From the NCBI RefSeq assembly GCF_002005165.1, contig NZ_CP019699.1, forward strand, positions 3,348,001 through 3,412,000: a stretch of 64,000 bases of DNA, given 5' to 3'. Below are positions 27,151-36,527 of this stretch, one piece after another. Position 1 is the first letter of the stretch, and each line of letters begins with the position of its first letter. The notes under the pieces are model-generated. The model was not told where the DNA came from, did no database searches, and saw only the letters and a list, made by a program, of their open reading frames with translations. The position numbers and the translations under genes are program-made. This DNA comes from Novibacillus thermophilus (GTDB lineage Bacteria; Bacillota; Bacilli; Thermoactinomycetales; Novibacillaceae).

Positions 27151-28173
27151 ATGCGAAACCGTGGGAAAAAAGCCCTGCGCGCGACGGGAGTCCTCGTATT
27201 CGCCTCAATTGTGGCCGCTGTCGCTTTTGCGCAGTGGATGGATACCGGAAACCCGGGCCATTCGACGAACGACATCGCACAAACGGAGAACGCTCGCCCC
27301 CAACCGTCGGGCATCTCCCAGGGGGACAAGGCCGGTCACGACACAGTCGACAGACTACCGAAAGCCGAACGGGATAAGGACTCACTCTCTCCTCCGCCGT
27401 TGAACAAAAACCTGAAACGGCCCCTCGCGTTCCTCGTTGTCGGGATCGACGAACGCCGACACGACAGCGGGCGAACCGACACGATTATCGTGTTCACCGC
27501 CAACCCCGACAATCGCACGATCAAAATGATGAGCATCCCGCGGGATACAAAGACCGCCCTGGCGGACGTCTCCCACCATGTGTACGACAAAATCAACCAC
27601 GCCTATTCCCGCGGGAAAGGTCTGGAATCGACGAAAAAAACAGTGGAACAGTTTCTCGGCATCCCTATCGACTACACGGTGAGCATTAACATGAGGGGGT
27701 TCGAACAGTTAGTCGACACATTCGGCGGGGTCGACGTGAACGTTCCCCGCGACTTCACTGTTGAGGGGCACCACTACACGAAAGGACCGATGACTTTGGA
27801 CGGTCGAGCCGCCCTCTACTACGTGCGCGAGCGCAAAAACAGCAACGACTTCGACCGCAACTTGCGACAACAGCAAGTGCTCAGGTCGCTCATCGACAAA
27901 TCGTCCCGTTTCTCCACGGTAACAAAGATCGACGACATCTTGAAAATTGTCGGCCGTAACGTGAAGACGAATTTGACACCGTGGCAACTTTACCAGCTGC
28001 AGCGCCTGTACGGCAACGTCACAGACGACGACATCGAACGACTGGAACTGACAGGAACCGACGAATGGTCAGACGCTTACTACTTCATCGTCAATGAATC
28101 CAGCAAAAACAGAGCCGTTGAAACATTACGCGCCCATTTAGAGTTAAATCGTACAAAAGCAACTTTCTACTAA
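27151..28173 (+). CDS. LCP family cell-wall polymer ligase (1)
   Basis: LytR-CpsA-Psr enzymes transfer undecaprenyl-phosphate-linked teichoic acids or capsule to peptidoglycan. The 340-residue protein has a single N-terminal membrane segment (VLVFASIVAAVAFAQWM), a 50-residue linker, then the LCP domain with LVVGIDER, the GRTDTIIV motif, the SIPRDT phosphate-binding Arg, and the conserved R-x-R region (YYVRERKNSNDFDRNLRQQQV). All key residues are present. It is followed by a second LCP gene on the same strand. Confidence 0.93.
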   Translation: MRNRGKKALRATGVLVFASIVAAVAFAQWMDTGNPGHSTNDIAQTENARPQPSGISQGDKAGHDTVDRLPKAERDKDSLSPPPLNKNLKRPLAFLVVGIDERRHDSGRTDTIIVFTANPDNRTIKMMSIPRDTKTALADVSHHVYDKINHAYSRGKGLESTKKTVEQFLGIPIDYTVSINMRGFEQLVDTFGGVDVNVPRDFTVEGHHYTKGPMTLDGRAALYYVRERKNSNDFDRNLRQQQVLRSLIDKSSRFSTVTKIDDILKIVGRNVKTNLTPWQLYQLQRLYGNVTDDDIERLELTGTDEWSDAYYFIVNESSKNRAVETLRAHLELNRTKATFY

Positions 28174-28259
28174 AATTCGACAGTATGAGTTGCTGAACTA
28201 GCCATTAAGCTTTAATATAGAAAAGGACACGTAACTAGAAAAAAGCGAGGTTTCCAGAC

Positions 28260-29300
28260 TTGGAGAGGATAGACAGAAGCCGGGCAAGCCGTTTGCCTCA
28301 ACGGGGCAGACGCCGCCGACAGAGAAGAAAAAAACCGAACTGGTTTTTACGGATCATGGTGTTCATGTTGGTGGGCATTTTCGTATTCGGAGCTTACATT
28401 CTGTACAACGTCCTCGGTGCTTTTTCCGACACGCAGTACGAACTGGCCAGAGGCGATAAGTCAGACAAGCGGGAACAGGCCGTCAATACAGACGACCCCG
28501 TCTCACTGCTGATCATGGGGATCGACGAACGCCCTGATAAACAAGACGTCGGACGCCCCGATGTGTTAATGGTCGTCACAGTCAACCCGGAAGACAAGTC
28601 AGCCAAAATACTCAGCATTCCGCGGGATACGTTAACGTACATCCCCGCCATCGGCAAAGAGGACAAAATAAACCACGCCTATTCCCTCGCCGAAGTGCAA
28701 CAACCCGGGACCGGTATCGAAAGCACCATCACGACTGTGGAAGAACTGCTCGACATTCCCATCGACTACTTTGCTAAAATTAACTTTGACGGATTTGTCG
28801 AAATTATTGACACGTTAGGCGGCGTCGACGTCAACGTTGAGCGGGCGTTTAAGCAGAAAGCTTTTGACGGGGGAGAAGAAATTTACTTTGAAGAAGGGCC
28901 GGCCCACCTGAACGGCAAAGAAGCCCTCGCTTACGTGCGCATGCGCAAGGAGTGGGGCGGAGACGCCGGACGCAACGAACGGCAGCGCGAAGTGCTCGCC
29001 CAACTGATGCAAAAAGGCGCCAGTTTCTCCAGTTTGACAAAAATTGACGACATCATCGAGAGCCTCGGCCGCAACGTCGACATGAACGTGAGCGGCGGCG
29101 AACTGTTAGCCTTCTCGCGCAAATACGGCAGTATTCCGAAAGAGAACATCGAATCCTTAACGCTGGAAGGTACAGACGTTATGCGGGACAGGTCGTACTT
29201 CATTTTGGAAGAAGGCGAGGCAGAGCGAGTCGGCAACATTTTAAAAGCGCACTTAAACCTTCCAACGACATCCACCGTCAACACCGGGGCTGAATCTTAG
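28260..29300 (+). CDS. LCP family cell-wall polymer ligase (2)
   Basis: The 346-residue protein has a very basic N-terminus (RRRRQRRKK) before one membrane segment (IMVFMLVGIFVFGAYILY), then a full LCP domain (LIMGIDERPD, RPDVLMVVTV, SIPRDT, YVRMRKEWGGDAGRNERQR). It starts at a TTG with GCGAGG upstream. It is paralogous to the preceding gene, with 86 bases between them, so an operon is likely. Specificity for one polymer or another cannot be read from sequence. Confidence 0.93.
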   Translation: MERIDRSRASRLPQRGRRRRQRRKKPNWFLRIMVFMLVGIFVFGAYILYNVLGAFSDTQYELARGDKSDKREQAVNTDDPVSLLIMGIDERPDKQDVGRPDVLMVVTVNPEDKSAKILSIPRDTLTYIPAIGKEDKINHAYSLAEVQQPGTGIESTITTVEELLDIPIDYFAKINFDGFVEIIDTLGGVDVNVERAFKQKAFDGGEEIYFEEGPAHLNGKEALAYVRMRKEWGGDAGRNERQREVLAQLMQKGASFSSLTKIDDIIESLGRNVDMNVSGGELLAFSRKYGSIPKENIESLTLEGTDVMRDRSYFILEEGEAERVGNILKAHLNLPTTSTVNTGAES

Positions 29301-29332
29301 GCCCCTCTTCTTTTGGAAAGGAGACATGATGT

Positions 29333-29956
29333 TTGCCTTACAAAACCGTTGCAGCTTACGCTACCGACGAGATCACAATCGAGAAATCCCGTTTTATCGC
29401 CCACGTCTACCCAGCTCCTGACGAGGAGACAGCCAAAGGCCACATTCACACTGTATCCAAAAAGCACTGGGACGCCACGCACAACTGCTACGCCTATGTC
29501 ATCGGGGAAAACGGATACATCCAGAAGGCGAACGACGACGGAGAACCGAGCGGGACTGCCGGGGTCCCTATTTTGGAGACAATCAAGAAAAACGGCCTTA
29601 CAGACACATTGGTGATCGTCACTCGCTACTTTGGAGGAATTAAGCTGGGAGCGGGAGGGTTGGTCCGGGCTTATACGCGATCTGCAAGCCAAGGCCTTCG
29701 GCAAGCTCAACTGGTACAGCGCGAAAAACACCTTTTTTATGAACTAAACATGGATTACGCGATGTGGAACAAAGTAGAGCAACAACTTAACAAAGTTTGT
29801 TTCTTCCACGACAAGACGTTTACGGATAAAGTCACCGTCTTAATTTCTGTCCGCGAACAAAACAAGGCTAGCCTCACGTCATTCTTTCAAAAATGGGGAA
29901 GCCATGTTATTCAATACAAGAAGGTAAAAGAAGACTGGGTTGCCGTTCCATTATAG
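29333..29956 (+). CDS. YigZ / IMPACT family protein (YvyE-like)
   Basis: Function is uncertain; the family is linked by homology to translation control. The 207-residue protein has the N-terminal UPF0029 domain with the signature VIVTRYFGGIKLGAGGLVRAY and a C-terminal DUF1949-like ferredoxin fold. It starts at a TTG at 29333 with GAAAGGAG about nine bases before. In B. subtilis the homologue yvyE is beside lytR (an LCP gene) and degS, so the LCP neighbour is conserved. Confidence 0.92.
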   Translation: MPYKTVAAYATDEITIEKSRFIAHVYPAPDEETAKGHIHTVSKKHWDATHNCYAYVIGENGYIQKANDDGEPSGTAGVPILETIKKNGLTDTLVIVTRYFGGIKLGAGGLVRAYTRSASQGLRQAQLVQREKHLFYELNMDYAMWNKVEQQLNKVCFFHDKTFTDKVTVLISVREQNKASLTSFFQKWGSHVIQYKKVKEDWVAVPL

Positions 29957-30184
29957 TACGTGAATGTGATGCAATTTTTACAATGCTGTAAAGAAAACGT
30001 AATAATCCCCCTTTATAATGGGTCGCAACACACTAAACGGGGGTGGCACGATAAGTGGACAGCTGCCAACGCGTCAACGCGTCATTTTGGATTGGAATCA
30101 CCTCTGCCACGCTACTCAGCTTGCCTTTTTGGTGTATAATGATCTTACTTGCGAAAATATTCCTTCTGTAGTTGCAAAACATTT

Positions 30185-30217
30185 AAAGGAGGTACTCCCT
30201 CTGTCGGGATACCTCCT
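30185..30217 (-). terminator. Terminator of the sugar-transferase/UDP-glucose dehydrogenase unit
   Basis: AGGAGGTA paired with TACCTCCT with an inner CCC/GGG pairing, followed on the minus strand by TTTAAAT. It lies 11 bases past the 30228 stop. Confidence 0.7.
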
Positions 30218-30227
30218 GACTTTCAGT

Positions 30228-30872
30228 TCACCTTGCACCTTCACCTGTCAATACGACCTTCACCGTCTTCAGCAATATTTTTAAATCGAGGACGGGCGAC
30301 TGATGCCGTATGTAATACATATCCATTTCAAATTTTTGCTCTGGTGACACGTCATATCCGCCATTCACTTGAGCCCATCCTGTTAAACCAGGTTTCACCG
30401 AGAGGCGCTGCGTAAATTGGGGAATCTTCTTCACAAACTTGCGCGTAAAACATTCACGCTCCGGTCGCGGTCCAATCAAGCTCATGTCTCCCTTAATCAC
30501 ATTGAACAATTGCGGAATTTCGTCAATACGAGTTTGGCGAATAAACCTCCCGATTTTCGTCACGCGCGGATCATTCTTTTTCGCCCATTGAGGTCCATCC
30601 TTTTCTGCATCAACACGCATGGAACGAAATTTATAAATGTAAAATTTCTTCCAATTCTGGCCTAACCGTTCTTGTCGATACAAGATAGGGCCTGGTGATT
30701 CAAGTTTAATCAGTACAGCCACAACAAGCGTTGTCGGCAGGGTCAGTACCAACAAGAGTACTGCAATCAGTACTTCGACAATCCGTCTGATAAACGGGTA
30801 AATACTGACTAAGTAAGGTATACCATGAGCTGATTGAAGTGAGTATGAATGTCTCTCCGCCATTGGCTTCAA
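30228..30872 (-). CDS. Short phosphoglycosyl transferase (bacterial sugar transferase family)
   Basis: Monotopic phosphoglycosyl transferases move a sugar-1-phosphate from a UDP-sugar to undecaprenyl phosphate, starting glycan synthesis. The 214-residue protein is the short form: an N-terminal re-entrant hydrophobic helix (VEVLIAVLLLVLTLPTTLVV), then KFRSMRVDAE, the catalytic-type DEIPQLFNVIKGDMSLIGPRPE and PGLTGWAQVNG motifs, all intact. It starts at a TTG with AGGGGTG. A second, long-form enzyme is 3 kb away, suggesting two glycans or a division of work. Confidence 0.93.
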   Translation of the reverse strand: MKPMAERHSYSLQSAHGIPYLVSIYPFIRRIVEVLIAVLLLVLTLPTTLVVAVLIKLESPGPILYRQERLGQNWKKFYIYKFRSMRVDAEKDGPQWAKKNDPRVTKIGRFIRQTRIDEIPQLFNVIKGDMSLIGPRPERECFTRKFVKKIPQFTQRLSVKPGLTGWAQVNGGYDVSPEQKFEMDMYYIRHQSPVLDLKILLKTVKVVLTGEGAR

Positions 30873-30970
30873 GATGAAGACACCCCTGTCAAATCACAAA
30901 AACTTTTTCTGTCTGTTCACTTATATAGACGGTACTTTGTGTCAAAATGTTTCACTTCATGTCGGATCAT

Positions 30971-32305
30971 TTAACTGTTAACCAATTCCTGGAGGATCTG
31001 TTGACTATTTTGGCGTCCAAAACTGCTATACTGAATGCCCATCGCCCTCATTTCCTCTGGATCAAACACATTCCTTCCGTCTATCACCACGGGCCTGTGC
31101 ATCTTATCCTTCATGAGCCCCCAATTAATTGTCTTAAAGTCTTCCCACTCTGTCAACAGGACAGCTGCATCGACACCTTGAAGCAATTCTTCAATGCCAT
31201 CACAGTATACGACGTCAGCTGGAAGAACCCTTCGCGCCATTGCCATTGCCACCGGATCGTACACCTTAATTTTACTATTATATTCTTTCAAATTGTGAAT
31301 AACATCAACTGACGGCGCTTCACGCATGTCATCCGTGTTCGGCTTGAAAGCCAGTCCCAGAATACCAATAACTTTGTCCTCCAGGCGTCCCAGTTGTTGC
31401 TGCAGCTTTTCAATAACTTTCAGCCGCTGTTGGCTGTTGATCTTCACCACTGATTTCAACAGCTCAAAATCGTGGTCCACATCTTCCGCAATCTGTATAA
31501 GGGCATTCGTATCTTTTGGAAAGCAAGAGCCACCATAACCGACTCCCGCCTTCAAAAAATGGGAACCGATTCGTTTGTCCAACCCGATGCCTTGTGCAAC
31601 CATAGTCACGTCTGCATCGACTTTTTCGCAAATATTTGATATTTCGTTTATGAACGATATTTTAGTCGCCAAAAAAGCATTAGAGGCGTATTTAATCATT
31701 TCAGCACTTCTCGGATCCGTCTCAATGATCGGAGCGTCAAACGGTTCATGCAATTTGTTCAATACTTTGACAGCTTCCGGATTGGCTCCCCCGATGACGA
31801 TGCGATCCGGATTCAAAGAATCTCTCACTGCCGACCCTTCACGCAAAAACTCCGGGCATGACACCACGTCGAACGGAACATCTTTTTCCAGGTGTTCCTC
31901 TATCCAAAGCTTGACTTTGTCCGCTGTTCCTACGGGCACAGTACTTTTATTGACGATAATCTTGTGTCTGTCCATATTCTGGGCGATATCCCGGCAAACA
32001 GCTTGGACGTACCTTAAATCAGCACTCCCATCTTCAGCAGACGGTGTACCAACCGCAATAAAAATGATATCTGAGGATTGAACAGCTCGCTTCGCATCCG
32101 TCGTAAAGTCCAATCGTCCACTGGACATGTTACGTATAACCAATTCTTGCAGTCCAGGCTCGTAAATCGGGACATCTCCTCGTAAAAGTCTGTTAATTTT
32201 CTCTTCATCAATGTCCAGACAAATCACCGAGTTTCCTTTATCAGCAAAAACAGTTCCCGATACTAGGCCCACATATCCAGTGCCAATAACCGTAACGTTA
32301 AACAT
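30971..32305 (-). CDS. UDP-glucose 6-dehydrogenase
   Basis: It oxidises UDP-glucose to UDP-glucuronate in two NAD-dependent steps. The 444-residue protein has the N-terminal Rossmann motif IGTGYVGLVSG, middle motifs (GTPSAEDGSADL, CPEFLREGSA) and the catalytic Cys in GYGGSCFPKD. The ATG at 32305 gives the usual start; one eight codons upstream lacks a better ribosome site. With galU directly upstream it would form a UDP-glucuronate supply line, as tuaD/gtaB do in B. subtilis. Confidence 0.95.
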   Translation of the reverse strand: MFNVTVIGTGYVGLVSGTVFADKGNSVICLDIDEEKINRLLRGDVPIYEPGLQELVIRNMSSGRLDFTTDAKRAVQSSDIIFIAVGTPSAEDGSADLRYVQAVCRDIAQNMDRHKIIVNKSTVPVGTADKVKLWIEEHLEKDVPFDVVSCPEFLREGSAVRDSLNPDRIVIGGANPEAVKVLNKLHEPFDAPIIETDPRSAEMIKYASNAFLATKISFINEISNICEKVDADVTMVAQGIGLDKRIGSHFLKAGVGYGGSCFPKDTNALIQIAEDVDHDFELLKSVVKINSQQRLKVIEKLQQQLGRLEDKVIGILGLAFKPNTDDMREAPSVDVIHNLKEYNSKIKVYDPVAMAMARRVLPADVVYCDGIEELLQGVDAAVLLTEWEDFKTINWGLMKDKMHRPVVIDGRNVFDPEEMRAMGIQYSSFGRQNSQQILQELVNS

Positions 32306-32356
32306 AAGTGTTTTTTCTCCCCTCATTTCTGTTTGTCAGACCAACATACTCTCTGT

Positions 32357-33246
32357 TTACCCTTTCAAGGCTTTATTTTTATCGAGTGTTTCTTCAAGGT
32401 AACGGAGAACGTCATCACGTAGATCGTCGCGATCTAACGCAAAGTCCACCGTTGCTTGAATAAAACCGAACTTATTCCCTACGTCGTACCGCCGTCCCGC
32501 AAATTCATAGCCAAGGATTGCTTGAGATTGGTTCAATACTCTTAGAGCATCCGTCAGTTGGATTTCACCTCCGGCACCGGGGGGAGATCTCGCAAAATGT
32601 TAAAAATTTCCGGGCGTAAAACATAACGTCCCATAATCGCCATATTCGACGGCGAATCCTCTTGCCGCGGCTTCTCAACCAGATCGATGACGTTATGCAC
32701 ACCAGGTTCCAGCGGATTTCCGTTCGGTTTAATCACACCGTATTGGCTGACATCTTCAGGTTCCACCTGTTGCACACCGATGACGGAAGAGTGATACCGC
32801 TCAAAAACATAGATCAGCTGTTTAAGACAGGGTTCTTCAGATACGACAATGTCATCCCCTAAAAGGACAGCAAACGGCTCATCTCCAACAAACTTACGCG
32901 CACACCAAATAGCGTGGCCCAAACCTTTGGCTTCCTTTTGCCTGATGTAATGTATATCGACCATATTCGATATGTTCTCAACTTCATGCAATAAGCCTGT
33001 TTTCTTCTTCGAGGCCAAGACTGCTTCCAGTTCATACGACTTATCGAAGTGGTCTTCAATCGCTCGCTTGCCACGGCCTGTTACAATCATAATGTCTTCG
33101 ATACCCGACTGCACCGCTTCCTCGACAATATACTGGATGGTAGGCTTGTCTACGATGGGAAGCATCTCTTTCGGTTGGGCTTTTGTCGCCGGCAGAAATC
33201 GTGTACCCAGCCCGGCAGCCGGAATAATCGCTTTTTTGATCTTCAA
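32357..33246 (-). CDS. galU: UTP-glucose-1-phosphate uridylyltransferase (frame broken by one base)
   Basis: GalU makes UDP-glucose. From the ATG at 33246 the protein reads normally ([35 protein letters not shown]) until DLPP, where the given frame ends at 32554. Adding one base to the GGGGGG run at 32579-32584 gives the expected [12 protein letters not shown] and continues through [12 protein letters not shown] to a TAA at 32357-32359. This gives a normal length near 296 residues. The frame break looks like an assembly error. It is the B. subtilis gtaB type. Confidence 0.93.
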
Positions 33247-33263
33247 TTCAATCCCCCCAGATA

Positions 33264-34640
33264 CTACATCCCGATGTTTTTACTTTCTTTCATGTTCTTC
33301 ACCTTCTTTGGCAGAGCAACCCCCGACGCCTTTTGCTTATCCAACAAAACCTTCAAGGTCTTAAGAATAATCACAATATCGAAAAATACAGAGTAATTGC
33401 GAATGTAATACAGATCGTAACGCAACTTGTCTTCAACGTCCGTTTCGTATTTTCCATTAATTTGAGCCAATCCGGTCAATCCAGCTTTTACGGCCGACCG
33501 ATAGCGGTAGGCGCCGTATTTTTTCTTATAAATTTTTGTAAAGTGCGGCCTTTCAGGCCGTGGACCGACAACGGACATGTCCCCTTTTAACACATTGAAC
33601 AATTGGGGGAGTTCGTCGAGTCTTGTCGCCCGTAAAAAACGGCCGACAGGTGTAATCCGTTCATCAGATTTAGACGCTAAAACGGGGCCGCTGTTACACT
33701 CTGCATTCGGAATCATAGTGCGGAATTTATAAATGTCGAATTCCTTGTCGTCTATTGTCATTCTTTTTTGCTTATAAATCACAGGATGTCTCGGTTCTGA
33801 AATCTTAAGCGCCAAAGCCACAACAATCATGATGGGGAGGGTTAAAATGAGTAGACAGATCGAAAACACTAAATCACCTATTCGCTTGATGATTTGCTTA
33901 TCGGGCGGGAGCTTCCAATCTTTTACAGACATGACGAGTAGGTCGTCGAACGTCGTCGCATCTGCCTTGCTAAGTAACAGCTCATACGCTTCAGGGACGA
34001 CATATACTTTCACTTGCTTCACCATGCATTCCTGAATGAGGGTCTGGCTGATCCTTTTGTCGACACTGTCACAAATAAACACGTTATCTGCTTTTGCAAT
34101 ACGTGAATACATAACATCGAGTTTCTCATCGGGTGGCAAAGAAATGAAGTTAGCGCGTTTCGACATGTTTTGTGCTACTCGTTCCTGTACATGGTGTACT
34201 TCTTCATCGGTACCAATGATCAAAATATTTTTCGTGTCGTCTTTAATAAAAATACTTAACATATATTTCCAGAATAGAATAGCCGTTAACGAAATACATG
34301 CTCCTATTAAAATGATGGAACGTGGAAAAGCAAACGCTCTGAAGGTAAAAGAAGCCAGACCAATTAAACCGGCGATCACGACAACGGATACGATAGTCGA
34401 CGAAATGTTTTCCCAAGTCACGCGACTGGCAATCACATAGGCGTCGTACAATAAAAAAACCAAGATGGATATAAGTGCCATCCAGGGTAAAACATCTAAA
34501 AAGGCTTGCATATTCCGTATCGGGATATTGCCGATGGAAAACCGCACATGAAAGGCAGCATAATAAGAACCGATGACGATTAACGTATCCACAAGTATGA
34601 CAAATGTGTAAAATAACTTATGCTCTCGAAAGCGTGACAT
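33264..34640 (-). CDS. Long polyprenyl phosphoglycosyl transferase
   Basis: The 458-residue enzyme has four N-terminal membrane helices (about 10-120), a CoA-binding-like Rossmann domain (about 135-235, [17 protein letters not shown]), a further membrane segment ([18 protein letters not shown]), and the C-terminal catalytic domain ([50 protein letters not shown]). This is the WbaP/CpsE layout, initiating exopolysaccharide on undecaprenyl phosphate. It is 17 bases upstream of galU, in one transcript. Confidence 0.93.
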   Translation of the reverse strand: MSRFREHKLFYTFVILVDTLIVIGSYYAAFHVRFSIGNIPIRNMQAFLDVLPWMALISILVFLLYDAYVIASRVTWENISSTIVSVVVIAGLIGLASFTFRAFAFPRSIILIGACISLTAILFWKYMLSIFIKDDTKNILIIGTDEEVHHVQERVAQNMSKRANFISLPPDEKLDVMYSRIAKADNVFICDSVDKRISQTLIQECMVKQVKVYVVPEAYELLLSKADATTFDDLLVMSVKDWKLPPDKQIIKRIGDLVFSICLLILTLPIMIVVALALKISEPRHPVIYKQKRMTIDDKEFDIYKFRTMIPNAECNSGPVLASKSDERITPVGRFLRATRLDELPQLFNVLKGDMSVVGPRPERPHFTKIYKKKYGAYRYRSAVKAGLTGLAQINGKYETDVEDKLRYDLYYIRNYSVFFDIVIILKTLKVLLDKQKASGVALPKKVKNMKESKNIGM

Positions 34641-35213
34641 AAGTCCAATATCCCCTTTTGAACCCTTGTCAAACCTTACATCATTATAACGTATTGGTGG
34701 GCAAAATTAAACTGGAATTCCATAACCTCAGGGCCTACGCTTTAAACATCAACTACACTATTCACCCGGGTTTAAGAGTTCATCAACCCTTCAATTAAAA
34801 ATCTTTGTTCGTTAAACAAAATATTCAGGAAAAAGACGCTCCACTTCCAACAGATTTTAAGAAAACAGTACAGATTAAGTACTCCATCTCGTCCTGTTTA
34901 GGGCCAGTACTTGTGGTGGAAAAGGATCGCTAAAACAATTCAGCTCCATCCATCACGACTATACACCAAATTTTTATGTCCCTATTTTGGACCAACGACT
35001 TTGTTTAAATCTCCATATAAAATTGGACAGAGCTTTCGGTCAAACGTTAAATCCGATTGACATAAACCGTTCCAAAACGTCTCATGAGAATATAACGAGT
35101 ATGTGAAAACTATTTTGAGTCTTTTTTAATGATATCTAATGTGTAGACGTATGACAGATCTATATCAAAGAAACGAGTTAAAGACCAAAAATATCAATTA
35201 TGCTCTTATTATG
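34641..35213. other. AT-rich gap, no gene seen
   Basis: There are 573 bases without a convincing coding frame in either direction. A TATAAT is present on the minus strand about 45 bases before the 34640 start, but its -35 is weak. Base composition changes here from the GC-richer left side to the AT-rich glycan cluster on the right, so this may be a boundary of an acquired segment. Confidence 0.5.
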
Positions 35214-36527
35214 TTAGGATGTCCTTTTTTTGTAAACACACCTTGTATCTACTATTAAATTGCTGTGTTTTAAAATTAAGTTGTAATCAAATAGATCGTG
35301 ATCAGTAGCCAAAAGTACACAATCCATTTTCTCTAAGTTTTCTTCATTTATTTCTATAGATTGCAAATCAAAAATATGTTCCCTCATTTTAGGAAACCTT
35401 GGCACAAATGGATCAGAATAGAAAACATTCCCTCCTCTCTCCCTTAATTTTTCCATGATCTTTATAGCCGGAGATTCCCTTACATCCGCAATATTTTTCT
35501 TGTAAGATATCCCTAAAACAAGGATATTTGAGTTTTTTAATGCCTTTTCTCTTTCATTTAACGCATCTACTACCTTTTGAACCACCCAATCAGGCATCAA
35601 CCTATTAATTTCACCAGAGAGTTCAATGAACCTTGTATTTAAACCATACTCCCTTGCCTTCCATGTAAGATAAAATGGATCGATAGGAATACAATGCCCT
35701 CCCCATCCAGGTCCAGGATAAAAGGGTGTAAAACCAAAAGGTTTCGTAGCAGCAGCATCAATAACTTCCCAGATATCTATATTCATTTTGTCCGCTACTA
35801 TCTTCATTTCGTTCACCAATCCAATATTCACTGCTCTATAAATATTCTCTAATAATTTAGTTAACTCTGCTGCCTTTGTAGAACTTACAGGAACTACTTT
35901 TTCTATTACTTCTTTATATAGAGCTACACCCACATCAAGACAATTCGATGTTATACCCCCTATAACTTTAGGAATATTGCTAGTAGAAAAGCCGGGATTT
36001 CCCGGATCCTCTCTTTCAGGAGAATAGACTAAATAGAAGTCTTCACCAACGCAAAACCCTTTCGATTCTATTGTTGGTTTAAGTACCTCTTCTGTAGTTC
36101 CAGGATATGTCGTACTTTCTAAACTTAATAACTGACCACTTTTTAAAAACGGACAAATTTTTTCCATTGTATTTGTGATATAAGATAAGTCTGGTTCTCT
36201 ATATTTGTTAAGAGGTGTTGGAAGGCAGAGTATAACAACATCTTGTTGTTCTATTATTGAAAAATCAGTTGTTGCACAGAGATTTCCTTTCTCTACAAAA
36301 TAGTTTATTTGATCATCTTTAATATGTTTAATATAGCTCTTCCCATTATTTATACTCAGTACTTTTTCATGATCAATATCAAAACCTATCACTTTAAAAT
36401 TTGAATTAGAAAATGTTATGGCAAGTGGTAAACCCACATACCCCAATCCAACTATACCTATATTAGCTTCTTTATTTTTTATTTTTTTTATTTGCCTATG
36501 TTTTATTTTATCCACCAAATTTTCCAA
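35214..36527 (-). CDS. UDP-N-acetyl-hexosamine 6-dehydrogenase (WbpA/WecC type)
   Basis: It oxidises UDP-GlcNAc or UDP-ManNAc to the uronate, NAD-dependent. The 437-residue protein has [29 protein letters not shown], the EREDPGNP block and the catalytic Cys in [14 protein letters not shown], plus a UDP-binding C-terminal domain. The specific hexosamine cannot be determined. The start TTG at 36527 has AGAGGTGAT; it lies inside the end of the upstream glycosyltransferase gene (20-base overlap), so translation is coupled. It is strongly AT-rich. Confidence 0.93.
   Translation of the reverse strand: MENLVDKIKHRQIKKIKNKEANIGIVGLGYVGLPLAITFSNSNFKVIGFDIDHEKVLSINNGKSYIKHIKDDQINYFVEKGNLCATTDFSIIEQQDVVILCLPTPLNKYREPDLSYITNTMEKICPFLKSGQLLSLESTTYPGTTEEVLKPTIESKGFCVGEDFYLVYSPEREDPGNPGFSTSNIPKVIGGITSNCLDVGVALYKEVIEKVVPVSSTKAAELTKLLENIYRAVNIGLVNEMKIVADKMNIDIWEVIDAAATKPFGFTPFYPGPGWGGHCIPIDPFYLTWKAREYGLNTRFIELSGEINRLMPDWVVQKVVDALNEREKALKNSNILVLGISYKKNIADVRESPAIKIMEKLRERGGNVFYSDPFVPRFPKMREHIFDLQSIEINEENLEKMDCVLLATDHDLFDYNLILKHSNLIVDTRCVYKKRTS

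Noticed and set aside
30142-30217. Small RNA starting at a TATAAT near 30137 and ending at the hairpin
   Set aside because: There is no fitting -35 and no T run on the plus strand after the hairpin; the hairpin is explained as the minus-strand terminator.
30018-30284. Small plus-strand gene (88 codons) upstream of the sugar transferase end
   Set aside because: It runs through the terminator hairpin and into the end of the minus-strand gene, has no family match and no good ribosome site.
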